Origin: Betaproteobacteria bacterium
GTDB lineage: Bacteria; Pseudomonadota; Gammaproteobacteria; Burkholderiales; Casimicrobiaceae
DNA length: 64,000 bases
Assembly (NCBI GenBank): GCA_016861105.1
Contig: BOKS01000009.1
Coordinates: 115,926-179,925 of the forward strand
Direction: 5' to 3'
Shown here: one piece after another, positions 21,289-33,641 of the stretch
Layout of the letters: each line of letters starts with the position of its first letter
Numbering within the stretch: position 1 is the first letter of the stretch
Translations under genes and position numbers: made by a program
Notes under the pieces: generated by a model
Database searches by the model: none
What the model was told of the DNA's origin: nothing
The model's input: only the letters and a program-made list of their open reading frames with translations

Positions 21289-23052
21289 CTAGTAGGTGCG
21301 CGCCTTCGGCGGAAACGCCTCCACCGAAAGCGGCTTCAGGTTGACCGGCTTGTAGTCGAGGCGGTTGCCCTCGCGGTACCACAGCGTGTGCTTGAGCCAC
21401 TCGCGGTCGTCCCGCTCGGGGAAGTCGCTGCGCGCCTGCGCGCCGCGCGACTCGCGGCGCGCCGCCGCGGAGACGATCGTCGCCTTCGCCGTCTCGACCA
21501 GGTTGTCGAGCTCGAGCGCCTCCACGCGCGCCGTGTTGAACGTGCGGCTGCGGTCGCCCAGCGTGACCTTCTGCGCGCGCTGCTCGATCTCCAGCACCTT
21601 GCGGACGCCCTCGGAGAGCAGCTCGTGGTTGCGGAACACGCCGCAGTGCGCCTGCATCGCGTCGCGCAGGTCGCGGGCGATGGCCGCCGTGCCCTCGCCG
21701 CCGGCGTTGGTGTCGATGCGGGCGAGCCGCGACAGCGCGAGGTCGCCGGCGTCCTTCGGCAGCTCGCGGTGCGCCGCGCGGTCGAGGTGCTGCGCCACGA
21801 TGAAGTCGCCCGCCGAGCGCCCGAAGACGAGCAGATCGACGAGCGAGTTCGTGCCCAGCCGGTTCGCGCCGTGCACCGACACGCACGAGCACTCGCCCAC
21901 GGCGTAGAAGCCGGGCACCACGGCGTTGGGATCGCCGCCGGAGGGCGCCACCACCTGGCCGTGGATGTTCGTGGGGATGCCGCCCATCATGTAGTGGATC
22001 GTCGGCACGACCGGGATCGGCTCGCGGATCGGGTCCACGTTCGCGAACTTGATCGCGATCTCGCGGATCGACGGCAGCCGCTTGTTGATCACCTCGGGGC
22101 CGAGGTGGTCGAGCTTCAGCAGCACGTGGTCCTTGTTCCGACCGCAGCCGCGGCCTTCCTTGATCTCCTGGTCCATCGAGCGCGAGACGACGTCGCGCGA
22201 CGCGAGGTCCTTGAGGTTGGGCGCGTAGCGCTCCATGAAGCGCTCGCCGTTGCAGTTGAGCAGGATGCCGCCCTCGCCGCGCACGCCCTCGGTGATCAGC
22301 ACGCCGGCGCCGGCGACGCCGGTCGGGTGGAACTGCCAGAACTCCATGTCCTCGAGCGGGATGCCGGCCCGCGCCGCCATGCCGAGCCCGTCGCCGGTGT
22401 TGATGAAGGCGTTCGTCGACGCGGCGAAGATGCGGCCCGCCCCTCCGGTCGCGAAGACCGTCGCCTTCGCCTGCAGGACCATGACCTCGCCCGTCTCCAT
22501 CTCGTAGGCGACGACCCCCAGCACCTCGCCGTCCGCGGCACGCACGAGGTCGAGCGCCATCCACTCGACGAAGAACTGCGTGCGCGCGCGCACGTTGCGC
22601 TGGTAGAGCGTGTGCAGCATTGCGTGGCCGGTGCGGTCCGCGGCCGCGCACGCGCGCTGCACTGGCTTCTCGCCGAAGTTCGCGGAGTGGCCCCCGAACG
22701 GACGCTGGTAGATGGTGCCGTCCGGGTTGCGGTCGAACGGCATGCCGAAGTGCTCGAGCTCGTACACCACCTTCGGCGCCATCCGGCACATGAACTCGAT
22801 GGCGTCCTGGTCGCCGAGCCAGTCGGACCCCTTGATCGTGTCGTACATGTGCCACAGCCAGCTGTCCTCGCTCATGTTGCCGAGCGAGGCGCCGATGCCG
22901 CCCTGCGCCGCCACGGTGTGCGAGCGCGTCGGGAATACCTTCGAGAGCACGGCCACCGACAGGCCGGCCTCGGCGAGCTGCAGCGAGGCGCGCATGCCGG
23001 AGCCGCCCGCGCCCACGACGATGACGTCGAAGCGTCGCACCGGGAGCGCCAT
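21289..23052 (-). CDS. sdhA: Succinate dehydrogenase flavoprotein subunit
   Basis: Oxidises succinate to fumarate. 587 residues. FAD-binding VVGAGGSGMRASLQLAEAG. The segment around HTVAAQGGIGASLGN contains the histidine expected to bind FAD covalently (SHTVAAQGG). The substrate site is RPFGGHSANFGE, with HPTG and REGRGC-type segments, and Arg in the AxRxSLVDLLVFG region. The ATG overlaps the sdhD stop by one base (TGATG). Its flavinylation partner SdhE is in the same operon. Confidence 0.96.
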   Translation of the reverse strand: MALPVRRFDVIVVGAGGSGMRASLQLAEAGLSVAVLSKVFPTRSHTVAAQGGIGASLGNMSEDSWLWHMYDTIKGSDWLGDQDAIEFMCRMAPKVVYELEHFGMPFDRNPDGTIYQRPFGGHSANFGEKPVQRACAAADRTGHAMLHTLYQRNVRARTQFFVEWMALDLVRAADGEVLGVVAYEMETGEVMVLQAKATVFATGGAGRIFAASTNAFINTGDGLGMAARAGIPLEDMEFWQFHPTGVAGAGVLITEGVRGEGGILLNCNGERFMERYAPNLKDLASRDVVSRSMDQEIKEGRGCGRNKDHVLLKLDHLGPEVINKRLPSIREIAIKFANVDPIREPIPVVPTIHYMMGGIPTNIHGQVVAPSGGDPNAVVPGFYAVGECSCVSVHGANRLGTNSLVDLLVFGRSAGDFIVAQHLDRAAHRELPKDAGDLALSRLARIDTNAGGEGTAAIARDLRDAMQAHCGVFRNHELLSEGVRKVLEIEQRAQKVTLGDRSRTFNTARVEALELDNLVETAKATIVSAAARRESRGAQARSDFPERDDREWLKHTLWYREGNRLDYKPVNLKPLSVEAFPPKARTY

Positions 23053-23411
23053 CACCGGCCTCCCCAGAGGATGCCGATCGTCCATCCCGCATAGGCGACC
23101 AGCGCGGCGACGATCGCGCCCTGCAGCGGCAGGCGGACGACGAGCGGCTTGACGTAGTCCATCGTGATGTTCCGCATGCCGACCCAGGCGTGATACAGCA
23201 GCGCGGCGACGAAGAGGAACGTCGCCACGCGGAACCCGCCGTGGGCGAACAGCGCGCGCCAGGCGCCGTGGTCGAGGCCGCCGTGCCAGGCGACGACGCC
23301 GAGGAACAGCAGCGTGTAGGCGATCATCACGACCGCCGTCACGCGCTGGGCGAGCCAGTCGGCCAGCCCGTAGTGCGCGCCGACCAGGTGCTTCTTCGCC
23401 GGCATCACCAT
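23052..23411 (-). CDS. sdhD: Succinate dehydrogenase membrane anchor SdhD
   Basis: 119 residues with three transmembrane helices (VTAVVMIAYTLLFLGVVAW, FRVATFLFVAALLYHAWVGM, GAIVAALVAYAGWTIGIL). The conserved region YHAWVGMRNITMDYVK marks the quinone/heme anchor; His in LYHAWVG is the likely heme-associated residue. The start is either ATG 23411 or ATG 23405, the latter giving a one-base TGATG overlap with sdhC; the difference is two residues. Confidence 0.9.
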   Translation of the reverse strand: MVMPAKKHLVGAHYGLADWLAQRVTAVVMIAYTLLFLGVVAWHGGLDHGAWRALFAHGGFRVATFLFVAALLYHAWVGMRNITMDYVKPLVVRLPLQGAIVAALVAYAGWTIGILWGGR

Positions 23412-23797
23412 GCGCGCACCCCGACGACGAGCGTCAGCGCCAGCGCGGCGACGGTCGCGAGCACCGCCGTCCTGCGCGCAGGCCCGAGTTCGCTCGCGAC
23501 GTGCACGTCGGCGAGGACGTGCCGCAGGCCCGCGAACAGGTGGTGCAGGTACGCCCACACCAGCACGAGCAGCGCGAGCTTGACGGCCGGGTGCGCGACG
23601 AAGGCGCGGAACGCCTCGTAGCGCTCGGGGCTCGCGAGGCTCGCCTGCAGCCCCCACAGCGCGGCCGGGATGCCGACGAGGAACAGGAGCGCGCCGCTGA
23701 CGCGGTGGAGGAACGACGCGATCGCGGGCACCGGCTGGCGGATCGCGAGCAGGTTGAGGTAGACCGGGCGCGGCCCCGGTCGCGACGGTGCGGCCAT
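23405..23797 (-). CDS. sdhC: Succinate dehydrogenase cytochrome b556 subunit SdhC
   Basis: First gene of the minus-strand TCA operon. 130 residues, three transmembrane helices. The family signature SFLHRVSGALLFLVGIP is present, and the heme-ligand helix reads YLHHLFAGLRHVLADVH. The N-terminus has RPVYLNLLAIRQPVPAIASFLHR, the typical betaproteobacterial form. A perfect TATAAT -10 lies about 220 bp upstream. Confidence 0.93.
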   Translation of the reverse strand: MAAPSRPGPRPVYLNLLAIRQPVPAIASFLHRVSGALLFLVGIPAALWGLQASLASPERYEAFRAFVAHPAVKLALLVLVWAYLHHLFAGLRHVLADVHVASELGPARRTAVLATVAALALTLVVGVRAW

Positions 23798-24114
23798 CTA
23801 GGGATCCCTCGCAGGCTGGGTCGCTGCGGCGCGCGACGCGCGGGACGTCCCGGCTCGCGGGCCACGGCGTCCGCCGGGGCTGGCTGCAGCCCCCGGCTCA
23901 CCGGGCACGGAGCGGGCGTGGCGCATCGGGAATCGGGCAGCGTCGGGCGAAGCGGCGTCCGCGCAGAATCGGCGGACGCTGCGCGCAAGGGAAGGCGGAC
24001 CCGGCGCGCGCAGCGGGAAATTATAGCGTGCCGCGGCGCGGTCCCGTGAGCCCGCGCTTCGACGCCCGCAGCGAACGTCGGCCGGCGTCGCACGCCCGGA
24101 GGGCGCCGTGCGCG
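23798..24114 (-). promoter_or_regulatory. sdh operon leader and promoter region
   Basis: 317 bp between gntR and sdhC with no gene. On the minus strand TATAAT lies at 24025-24020 (context GCTATAATTTCCC), a perfect sigma-70 -10. The DNA 17 bases upstream is GC-rich and has no good -35, so an activator or an atypical -35 is possible. The rest, about 220 bases to sdhC, would be an unusually long 5' leader. I see no GntR-type half-sites (GACTTC) here. Confidence 0.5.
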
Positions 24115-24864
24115 TCAGCCGAGCGCGTTGAAGTAGTGGTGGCGCGCCGTGCTGCACAGGCCGCGGCGGAACTCGACGGGCCGGCCGCCGTAGGTGAACG
24201 CGACGCGGTCGACCTCGAGCAGCGGCGTCCCCTCGTCGACGCCCAGCAGCGCAGCGGCCGCGGCGTCCGCGGCCACGGCCTTCAGCCGCTCCTGCGCCGA
24301 GAGCATGCGCACGCCGAACGCGGTCTCGAAGAATCCGTACATGGAGCCCTGGTAGGCGGCAAGCTTCGCGCGCGTGAGCCCGCGGAACAGCGCCCCGGGC
24401 AGCGTGATCTCGTCGAGCACCGCCGGCGCGCCCTGCCAGTCGAGGACGCGCCGGATCACGACGACGGGATCGCCCGCCTTGAGGTCGATCAGCCGCGCGA
24501 TCTCGGCCGGCGCGCGGCCGCGGCGCACGTCGACCAGCCGCGAGGCCGGGTACTCGGCCGCCCCGTCGTCGCGGCGGATGTGGAGGAAGCGGAACGCCGA
24601 GGGCCCTTCCTCCGTGTGCGTCGCGACGAAGGTCCCCTTGCCCTGCCGGCGCACGACGAGGTTGTCGGCCGCGAGCGCGTCGATGGCCTTGCGCACGGTG
24701 CCGTGCGCGACGCGGAAGCGCGCGGCGAGATCGAGCTCGGCGGGGATCGCCTCGCCCGGCTTCCACTCGCCGGCCTCGAGGCTGCGCACGAGCAGGTCCT
24801 TGATCTGCAGGTACAGCGGGCGGAACGCCGGGGCGTCGTGCGGCAGGGGCTGCGGGCGGCTCAT
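24115..24864 (-). CDS. GntR/HutC-type transcriptional regulator of the TCA/methylcitrate locus
   Basis: 249 residues. The N-terminal winged helix is seen as FRPLYLQIKDLLVRSLEAGEW with PGEAIPAELDLAARFRVAHGTVRKAIDAL, then RRQGKGTFVA. The C-terminal UTRA ligand domain has FRFL, the VIRRVLDWQGAPAVLDEITLPG strand, the YGFFETAFGVRM segment, and VDRVAFTYGGRPVEFRRGLCST. The ATG at 24864 was chosen because the domain begins about 15 residues later; the frame is open upstream to 25125 through the promoter region. It is divergent from mdh. The ligand is unknown; a TCA or propionate intermediate is a reasonable inference. Probably autoregulated. Confidence 0.85.
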   Translation of the reverse strand: MSRPQPLPHDAPAFRPLYLQIKDLLVRSLEAGEWKPGEAIPAELDLAARFRVAHGTVRKAIDALAADNLVVRRQGKGTFVATHTEEGPSAFRFLHIRRDDGAAEYPASRLVDVRRGRAPAEIARLIDLKAGDPVVVIRRVLDWQGAPAVLDEITLPGALFRGLTRAKLAAYQGSMYGFFETAFGVRMLSAQERLKAVAADAAAAALLGVDEGTPLLEVDRVAFTYGGRPVEFRRGLCSTARHHYFNALG

Positions 24865-24932
24865 GGGGATCGGGCCGGCGGGGGCGCCGCGCGGGCGACC
24901 GCCGCGCCGCGACGCGGTCGGCGACGCTGCCG

Positions 24933-24961
24933 ATTGTCCGCCACTCCTCTGGAAGATACAA
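24933..24961 (-). promoter_or_regulatory. Putative gntR promoter
   Basis: On the minus strand TTGTAT (24961-24956), 17 bases, then GACAAT (24938-24933), about 70 bases before the gntR ATG. The -35 lies inside the first AGATACAAGACTTCG repeat, which would fit autorepression. Confidence 0.5.
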
Positions 24962-24999
24962 GACTTCGCTCCTTCTCTTATATAAGATATAGGACTTCG
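24954..24999. promoter_or_regulatory. Candidate GntR operators: direct repeat and palindrome
   Basis: AGATACAAGACTTCG (24954-24968) and AGATATAGGACTTCG (24985-24999) match at 13 of 15 bases with a 31-bp period, close to three helical turns. Between them lies the perfect 12-bp palindrome TCTTATATAAGA (24976-24987). The first repeat overlaps the gntR -35 and the second ends exactly at the mdh -35. AT-rich DNA stands out against the GC-rich surroundings. Binding by the adjacent GntR protein is inferred from position. Confidence 0.6.
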
Positions 25000-25028
25000 T
25001 TGACAGGATGCGGAGGGGCCCCTAGAAT
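25000..25028 (+). promoter_or_regulatory. Sigma-70 promoter of mdh-prpBCD-acnA
   Basis: TTGACA (25000-25005), 17 bases, TAGAAT (25023-25028). The -35 is perfect and the -10 is one base off consensus. About 90 bases of leader precede the mdh ATG. The best promoter sequence in the window. Confidence 0.75.
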
Positions 25029-25123
25029 CGCGGGCGAAGCGTCGCCGGGGCGTCGGCCGGCCGCGGCGCCGTCGCGACGCCCCGGCGCCGTGCACGTTCC
25101 CCACTTCCGCAGGAGCGACCCCC

Positions 25124-26110
25124 ATGAAAGCACCCGTCCGCGTCGCCGTGACCGGCGCCGCCGGCCAGATCGGCTACAGCCTCCTCTTCCGCGTCGCGTC
25201 GGGACAGCTGCTCGGGCCGGAGCAGCCGGTGGTCCTGCAGCTGCTCGAGCTGCCGATCGACAAGGCGCAGGCGGCGCTCAAGGGCGTGATGATGGAGCTC
25301 GAGGACTGCGCGTTCCCGCTGCTCGCCGGGATGAGCGGCAGCGCGGACGCGAAGGCGGCCTTCGAGGACGCCGACATCGCGCTGCTCGTGGGTGCGAAGC
25401 CGCGCGGCCCGGGCATGGAGCGCAAGGACCTGCTGCTGGAGAACGCGAAGATCTTCATCGAGCAGGGGCGCGCGCTGGACGCGGTCGCCGCGCGCGGCGT
25501 CAAGGTGCTCGTCGTCGGCAATCCGGCGAACACCAATGCCTACATCGCGATGAAGTCGGCGCCGTCGCTGCCGCGCGAGGCGTTCACGGCCATGCTGCGA
25601 CTCGACCACAACCGCGCCCTGTCGCAGGTCGCGGCCAGGGCCGGCGTGCCGGTGGGGTCGGTCGAGAAGATGGTCGTGTGGGGCAACCACTCCCCGACCA
25701 TGTACGCCGACTACCGCTTCGCCACGTCGAACGGCCGCTCGATCAGGGACCTGATCGGCGACGAGGCGTGGAACCGCAACGAGTTCCTGCCGAAGGTGGG
25801 CAAGCGCGGCGCCGCGATCATCGAGGCGCGCGGCCTGTCGTCGGCCGCCTCGGCGGCCAACGCCGCGATCGACCACGTCCGCGACTGGGTGCTCGGCACC
25901 GGCGGCAGGTGGGTGACGATGGGCATCGCCAGCAACGGCGACTACGGCATCCCGAAGGACGTGATGTACGGCTTCCCCGTGACGTGCGCCGACGGGCGCT
26001 TCGCCGTCGTCGGCGACCTGCCGATCGACGACTTCTCGCGCGAGCGCATGAACGCGACGCTGAAGGAACTCGAGGAGGAGCGCGCCGGCGTGGCGTCGCT
26101 GCTCGGCTGA
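25124..26110 (+). CDS. mdh: Malate dehydrogenase
   Basis: NAD-dependent oxidation of malate to oxaloacetate. 328 residues, the size of the cytosolic-like MDH of betaproteobacteria. NAD-binding [36 protein letters not shown] with the mobile-loop arginine, [25 protein letters not shown] and the catalytic histidine in [20 protein letters not shown] lies eight bases before the ATG. First gene of the plus-strand unit; the enzyme supplies oxaloacetate both to gltA and to prpC. Confidence 0.96.
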   Translation: MKAPVRVAVTGAAGQIGYSLLFRVASGQLLGPEQPVVLQLLELPIDKAQAALKGVMMELEDCAFPLLAGMSGSADAKAAFEDADIALLVGAKPRGPGMERKDLLLENAKIFIEQGRALDAVAARGVKVLVVGNPANTNAYIAMKSAPSLPREAFTAMLRLDHNRALSQVAARAGVPVGSVEKMVVWGNHSPTMYADYRFATSNGRSIRDLIGDEAWNRNEFLPKVGKRGAAIIEARGLSSAASAANAAIDHVRDWVLGTGGRWVTMGIASNGDYGIPKDVMYGFPVTCADGRFAVVGDLPIDDFSRERMNATLKELEEERAGVASLLG

Positions 26111-26144
26111 TGGACGCGCTGCCCAGCGGCCGCGGCCCCGTGCG

Positions 26145-27032
26145 ATGAGCGAACCGAGTCCCGGCGCGCGGTTCCGTGCCGCGGTCGCCGCCGAGCGGCC
26201 GCTGCAGGTGCCCGGCGCCATCTGCGCCTATCACGCCATCCTTGCCGAAGAGTCCGGGTTCCGGGCGATCTACCTGTCCGGCGGCGGCGTCGCCGCCGGG
26301 TCGCTGGGGCTGCCCGACCTCGGCATCAGCAACCTGGACGACGTGCTGGTCGACGTGCGCCGCATCACCGACGTGTGCGGCGTGCCGCTGCTCGTCGACG
26401 TCGACACCGGCTTCGGCGCGTCCGCGTTCAACATCGCGCGGACCGTGCGGTCGCTGGTGAAGTCCGGCGCCGCCGCGCTGCACATCGAGGACCAGGTCGG
26501 CGCGAAGCGCTGCGGCCACCGGCCCGGCAAGGCCATCGTGACCAAGGACGAGATGGTCGACCGGATCAAGGCGGCCGTCGACGCGCGCACCGATCCCGCG
26601 TTCGTGGTGATGGCGCGCACCGACGCGCTGGCGGTCGAGGGCCTCGACGCGGCGATCGAGCGCGCGGTCGCCTGCGTGGAGGCCGGCGCCGACATGGTCT
26701 TCCCCGAGGCGGTGACCGAGCTGCCGATGTACCGGCGCTTCGCCGCGGCGGTGAAGGTGCCGGTGCTCGCCAACATCACCGAGTTCGGCGCGACGCCGCT
26801 CTTCACCGTCGACGAGCTCGCCGGCGCGGACGTGGCGATCGCGCTCTACCCGCTGTCCGCGTTCCGCGCGATGAACAAGGCGGCGCTCGGCGTCTACCAG
26901 GCGCTGCGCCGCGACGGCACGCAGAAGGCAGTCGTGCCGGCGATGCAGACGCGCGCGGAGCTCTACGAGTACCTCGGCTACCACGACTACGAGCGCAGGC
27001 TCGACGCGCTGTTCGCCCGCTCGGGCAAGTGA
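26145..27032 (+). CDS. prpB: 2-methylisocitrate lyase PrpB
   Basis: Splits 2-methylisocitrate into pyruvate and succinate. 295 residues. The family active-site motif is [12 protein letters not shown] (catalytic Cys123), preceded by VDVDTGFG and ALHIEDQ (metal and substrate ligands). [12 protein letters not shown] and [12 protein letters not shown] complete the isocitrate lyase superfamily pattern. [18 protein letters not shown] is characteristic of PrpB. 34 bp after mdh. Confidence 0.94.
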   Translation: MSEPSPGARFRAAVAAERPLQVPGAICAYHAILAEESGFRAIYLSGGGVAAGSLGLPDLGISNLDDVLVDVRRITDVCGVPLLVDVDTGFGASAFNIARTVRSLVKSGAAALHIEDQVGAKRCGHRPGKAIVTKDEMVDRIKAAVDARTDPAFVVMARTDALAVEGLDAAIERAVACVEAGADMVFPEAVTELPMYRRFAAAVKVPVLANITEFGATPLFTVDELAGADVAIALYPLSAFRAMNKAALGVYQALRRDGTQKAVVPAMQTRAELYEYLGYHDYERRLDALFARSGK

Positions 27033-27055
27033 CGCCGGCTGCGAGGAGACGTTCG

Positions 27056-28210
27056 ATGACAGAGACGACGGCGCCCGGCCCCCGGCCGAAGAAGTCGGTG
27101 GCGCTCTCGGGCGTGGCCGCCGGCAACACCGCGCTGTGCACGGTGGGCCGCACCGGCAACGACCTGCACTACCGCGGCTACGACATCCTCGAGTTCGCCG
27201 AGTCCGCGGAGTTCGAGGAGATCGCCCACCTGCTCGTCCACGGCAAGCTCCCCAACCGCGCCGAGCTGGCCGCGTACAAGGCCAGGCTGCGCTCGATGCG
27301 CGGCCTGCCCGCCGCCCTGCGCGCCGCGCTCGAGGCGCATCCGCCGTCCGCGCACCCGATGGACGTGATGCGGAGCGCCGTGTCCGTGCTCGGGGCGCTG
27401 CTGCCCGAGAAGGACGACCACAACGCGCCGGGCGCGCGCGACATCGCCGACCGGCTGATGGCATCGCTCGGCGGCGCCCTCCTCTACTGGCACCACTACA
27501 GCCACAACGGGCGGCGCGTCGACGTCGAGACCGACGACGACTCGATCGGCGGACACTTCCTGCACCTGCTGCACGGCGCGCCGCCGCCCGCCGAGTGGGT
27601 ACGGGCGATGCACACGTCGCTGATCCTCTACGCCGAGCACGAGTTCAACGCCTCGACGTTCGCCGCGCGCGTGATCACCGGCACCGGCTCCGACCTCTAC
27701 TCCGCGATCTGCGGCGCGATCGGCGCGCTGCGCGGTCCCAAGCACGGCGGCGCGAACGAGGTGTCGTTCGAGGTGCAGAAGCGCTACGAATCGCCCGACG
27801 AGGCCGAGGGGGACATCCGCCGGCGCGTCGAGGCGCGGGAGGTGGTCATCGGCTTCGGACACCCGGTGTACACCGTGTCCGACCCGCGCAACGTCGTCAT
27901 CAAGGAGGTCGCGCGGCGGCTGTCGCAGCGGGCGGGCGACATGCGGATGTTCGCGATCGCCGAGCGCATCGAGCGCGTGATGCACGACGTCAAGCGGATG
28001 TTCCCGAACCTCGACTGGTACTCCGCCGTCAGCTACCACATGATGGGCGTGCCGACCGCGATGTTCACGCCGCTGTTCGTCGTCTCGCGCACCTCCGGCT
28101 GGGCCGCGCACGCGATGGAGCAGCGCGTCGACGGGAAGATCATCCGGCCTTCGGCCAATTACGTGGGTCCCGAGAACCTGCCGTTCGTGCCGCTCGACGA
28201 GCGGGGGTGA
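27056..28210 (+). CDS. prpC: 2-methylcitrate synthase PrpC
   Basis: Condenses propionyl-CoA with oxaloacetate. 384 residues, about 50 shorter than GltA, as expected. [26 protein letters not shown] is the PrpC-type N-terminus. Catalytic groups: [14 protein letters not shown] (His), [16 protein letters not shown] (His/Arg), and [14 protein letters not shown] (Asp). GAGGAGA lies before the ATG at 27056. 23 bp after prpB. Confidence 0.94.
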   Translation: MTETTAPGPRPKKSVALSGVAAGNTALCTVGRTGNDLHYRGYDILEFAESAEFEEIAHLLVHGKLPNRAELAAYKARLRSMRGLPAALRAALEAHPPSAHPMDVMRSAVSVLGALLPEKDDHNAPGARDIADRLMASLGGALLYWHHYSHNGRRVDVETDDDSIGGHFLHLLHGAPPPAEWVRAMHTSLILYAEHEFNASTFAARVITGTGSDLYSAICGAIGALRGPKHGGANEVSFEVQKRYESPDEAEGDIRRRVEAREVVIGFGHPVYTVSDPRNVVIKEVARRLSQRAGDMRMFAIAERIERVMHDVKRMFPNLDWYSAVSYHMMGVPTAMFTPLFVVSRTSGWAAHAMEQRVDGKIIRPSANYVGPENLPFVPLDERG

Positions 28211-28326
28211 GGAGCGGGGGACCGGGACGAGCCCCGCGGACGCGACGCTCCGCGGCATCGCCCGCCCGCTCCGCTGGCCCCACGCGCCGCCTTCCATCCT
28301 CCGCCTCCCGCCCTGCCTTCGCCGCC

Positions 28327-29769
28327 ATGTCCTCCGCCATCAGCAACGTCCGTCCCAAGCCCGACCAGGTGCTCGTCGACATCGCCGACTACGTGATGTC
28401 GTTCCGGATCACCAGCAAGGAGGCCTACCAGACCGCGCAGCACTGCCTGATCGACACGCTCGGCTGCGGCTTCGAGGCGCTCTCCTACCCGGCGTGCACG
28501 AAGCTCCTCGGCCCTGTCGTCCCCGGCACGGTGGTGCCGCACGGCGCGAAGGTGCCGGGCACGTCGTTCCAGCTGGATCCGGTCAAGGCCGCGTTCGACC
28601 TGGGCGCGATGATCCGCTGGCTGGACTTCAACGACACCTGGCTCGCGGCCGAGTGGGGGCACCCGTCGGACAACCTGGGCGGCATCCTGATGACCGCCGA
28701 CTGGCTGTCGCGCACGGCGGTGGCCGCCGGCCGGTCGCCGCTCACCATGCACGACGTGCTGACGGCGATGATCAAGGCGCACGAGATCCAGGGCGTGATC
28801 GCCCTGGAGAACAGCTTCAACCGCGTCGGGCTGGACCACGTCGTGCTGGTCAAGGTCGCCTCGACCGCCGTCGTCGCGCAGATGCTCGGCCTCTCGCGCG
28901 GCGAGGTGATCGACGCCGTGTCGCTCGCCTGGGTCGACGGGCAGTCGCTGCGCACCTACCGCCACGCGCCGAACACCGGCTCGCGCAAGAGCTGGGCGGC
29001 CGGCGACGCGACCTCGCGCGCCGTGCGCCTCGCGCTGATCGCGCGCACCGGCGAGATGGGCTATCCGTCGGTGCTGACGGCGAAGACCTGGGGCTTCTAC
29101 GACGTGCTGTTCAAGGGCAACGCGTTCCGCTTCCAGCGCCCCTACGGCAGCTACGTGATGGAGCACGTGCTGTTCAAGATCAGCTTCCCCGCCGAGTTCC
29201 ACGCGCAGACCGCGGTGGAGTGCGCGATGCAGCTGCACCCGCTCGTGCGCGACCGCATCGCCGACATCGAGCGGATCACCATCCGCACGCACGAGTCGGC
29301 GATCCGCATCATCGACAAGAAGGGCCCGCTCGCCAACCCCGCGGACCGCGACCACTGCATCCAGTACATGGTCGCCGTGCCGCTGATCTTCGGCCGGCTC
29401 ACGGCCGCGGACTACGAGGACGACGTCGCCGCGGACCCGCGCATCGACGCGCTGCGCGACAGGATGACATGCGTCGAGGACGCGCAGTTCACGAAGGACT
29501 ACCTCGACCCGGACAAGCGCTCGATCGCCAACGGCATCACCGTCGAGTTCCGCGACGGCAGCCGCACGCGCGAGGTCGTCGTCGAGTACCCGATCGGACA
29601 CCGCCGCCGGCGCAAGGAGGGCATCCCGGTGCTCGTCGAGAAGTTCCGGACGAACCTCGCGCGCCGCTTCCCCGCGAAGCAGCAGGCCGCGATCCTCGAC
29701 GTCGCGCTCGACGCGAAGAAGCTGCACGCGATGCCGGTGCACGAGTTCGTCGACCTGATGGTCGTCTGA
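28327..29769 (+). CDS. prpD: 2-methylcitrate dehydratase PrpD
   Basis: Dehydrates 2-methylcitrate to 2-methyl-cis-aconitate. 480 residues against 483 in E. coli. Conserved MmgE/PrpD segments are [60 protein letters not shown], and [14 protein letters not shown], plus EFHAQTAVE. 116 bp after prpC; that spacer is GC-rich with no gene. The following aconitase may complete the hydration to methylisocitrate. Confidence 0.94.
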   Translation: MSSAISNVRPKPDQVLVDIADYVMSFRITSKEAYQTAQHCLIDTLGCGFEALSYPACTKLLGPVVPGTVVPHGAKVPGTSFQLDPVKAAFDLGAMIRWLDFNDTWLAAEWGHPSDNLGGILMTADWLSRTAVAAGRSPLTMHDVLTAMIKAHEIQGVIALENSFNRVGLDHVVLVKVASTAVVAQMLGLSRGEVIDAVSLAWVDGQSLRTYRHAPNTGSRKSWAAGDATSRAVRLALIARTGEMGYPSVLTAKTWGFYDVLFKGNAFRFQRPYGSYVMEHVLFKISFPAEFHAQTAVECAMQLHPLVRDRIADIERITIRTHESAIRIIDKKGPLANPADRDHCIQYMVAVPLIFGRLTAADYEDDVAADPRIDALRDRMTCVEDAQFTKDYLDPDKRSIANGITVEFRDGSRTREVVVEYPIGHRRRRKEGIPVLVEKFRTNLARRFPAKQQAAILDVALDAKKLHAMPVHEFVDLMVV

Positions 29770-29801
29770 CCGTCCGGGCCGCCGCTGGAACGGGAGCCGC
29801 C

Positions 29802-30308
29802 GTGCCGCTTGCGATCGCCGCCGTCCTGTCCGTCGCGCTGGGCGCAGCGCCGGTGCACGCCGCCGACCTGCCGCGGCGGCGCAGCGGGCTGTGGGAGATC
29901 ACGACGTCGCAGCCGGGCGCGCCCGCCGCGGTCTCGGGACAGCTGTGCATCGACGAGAAGACCGACGACCTGGCGCAGCAGCTCGCGCAGGGCGCGATGT
30001 CGTGCAGCCGCCAGCAGGTCCGGCCCGAAGGCGACGGCTGGGTGCTGGACAGCGTCTGCCGGCTCGGCGAGTCCACCGCGACCACGCGGGCGCGCATCAG
30101 CGGCCGGTTCGACAGCGCCTACCAGGTCGACATCGACTCCTCCTACGAGCCGCCGATCATGGGCATGCGCGGAGGCAAGGCGACGGTGAAGGCGCGCTGG
30201 CTCGGCGCCTGCCGCCCCGGCCAGCGCGCGGGCGACATGACGCTGCCCGGCGGCGTGACGATCAACATCTTCGACGCGCAGCAGCGCGCGGCGAAGCCCG
30301 GACCGTAG
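29802..30308 (+). CDS. Secreted DUF3617-family protein
   Basis: 168 residues. The GTG at 29802 has GGGAG nine bases upstream and opens a signal peptide ([21 protein letters not shown]). The mature part has [14 protein letters not shown], a C-x-D-E segment, [21 protein letters not shown] and a C-terminal [12 protein letters not shown], the pattern of periplasmic DUF3617 proteins. Four cysteines suggest two disulfides. Its role is unknown. It lies 32 bp after prpD and 25 bp before acnA, so it is cotranscribed with the methylcitrate genes although it has no obvious part in the pathway. Confidence 0.75.
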   Translation: MPLAIAAVLSVALGAAPVHAADLPRRRSGLWEITTSQPGAPAAVSGQLCIDEKTDDLAQQLAQGAMSCSRQQVRPEGDGWVLDSVCRLGESTATTRARISGRFDSAYQVDIDSSYEPPIMGMRGGKATVKARWLGACRPGQRAGDMTLPGGVTINIFDAQQRAAKPGP

Positions 30309-30333
30309 GGTCCGCTCCCCGAGGACTCCCCGC

Positions 30334-33030
<2,697 letters not shown>

Positions 33031-33142
33031 CGCGCGGGGCCGTCCTGGACCGGGCTCCGGGCCGCCCGGCCGCGTCGACGGCGGTCGTGTTGCAGCGCCG
33101 CAACGCGCCTGCGCCGGAGGCTGGACATACCGGATCTCCCCG

Positions 33143-33171
33143 TCAGGAACACCCCTGATGTCTGGTATGAT
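33143..33171 (+). promoter_or_regulatory. Promoter and inverted repeat upstream of the Ala/Lys-rich lipoprotein
   Basis: TATGAT at 33166-33171 is preceded by TGG, giving an extended -10 (TGnTATGAT). An inverted repeat TCAGG-N6-CCTGA (33143-33158) occupies the -35 to spacer region and could be an operator. The remaining spacer 33031-33240 holds no gene. Confidence 0.5.
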
Positions 33172-33240
33172 CGAGGGTGTTGTGCGCGGCGCCGCACGGG
33201 CGCCGCGTTTCCTGCGACACCTCCCCGGAGACTCCCCGAA

Positions 33241-33615
33241 ATGCGCACCATTGCCACGCTGACCGCGCTGGCGCTCGCGGCCACGCTGGCCGCCTGCGGC
33301 CAGGATTCGCAACAGGCCGCCGACAAGGCGAAGGCGGAAGCCGCCAAGGCCGCCGAAGCCACCAAGGAAGCCGCGGCGAAGGCCGCCGAGGCCGCGAAGG
33401 ACGCGACGAAGGCCGCCGCCGACGCGACCAAGGACGCGGCCGCGGCCGCGAGCGACGCCGCCAAGGCGGCCGCCAGCGACGCGACCAAGGCCGCGGGCGA
33501 CGCGGCCACGAAGGCGGCGGACGCCACCGCCCAGGCGGCCGACGCCGCGAAGGACGCCGCCGCGAAGGCCGTCGAGGCCGCGAAGGAAGCCGCCAAGGAA
33601 GCGCCGAAGAAGTAG
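33241..33615 (+). CDS. Ala/Lys-rich repetitive lipoprotein
   Basis: 124 residues. Signal peptide with lipobox LAAC at residues 16-19, so Cys19 is the predicted lipidated residue. The remaining 105 residues are almost only Ala, Lys, Glu, Asp and Thr in repeating AAKDA/KAAEAAK units and contain no aromatic or Pro residues until the C-terminal PKK. The pattern predicts one long amphipathic helix, like LEA-type or apolipoprotein-type proteins. It has its own promoter and a strong terminator, so it is a free-standing unit. Function unknown; a stress-protective or envelope-spacer role is a guess. Confidence 0.75.
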   Translation: MRTIATLTALALAATLAACGQDSQQAADKAKAEAAKAAEATKEAAAKAAEAAKDATKAAADATKDAAAAASDAAKAAASDATKAAGDAATKAADATAQAADAAKDAAAKAVEAAKEAAKEAPKK

Positions 33616-33641
33616 CGGCCTCCCGCCCCTTCGTTCGAAGC

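Noticed and set aside
27056..28210. Second citrate synthase as a gltA paralogue
   Set aside because: The shorter length, the PrpC-type N-terminus and the prpB/prpD neighbours identify it as 2-methylcitrate synthase.
33241..33615. Low-complexity stretch as non-coding
   Set aside because: It has a complete signal peptide and lipobox, an upstream extended -10 and a terminator, so it is better read as a gene.
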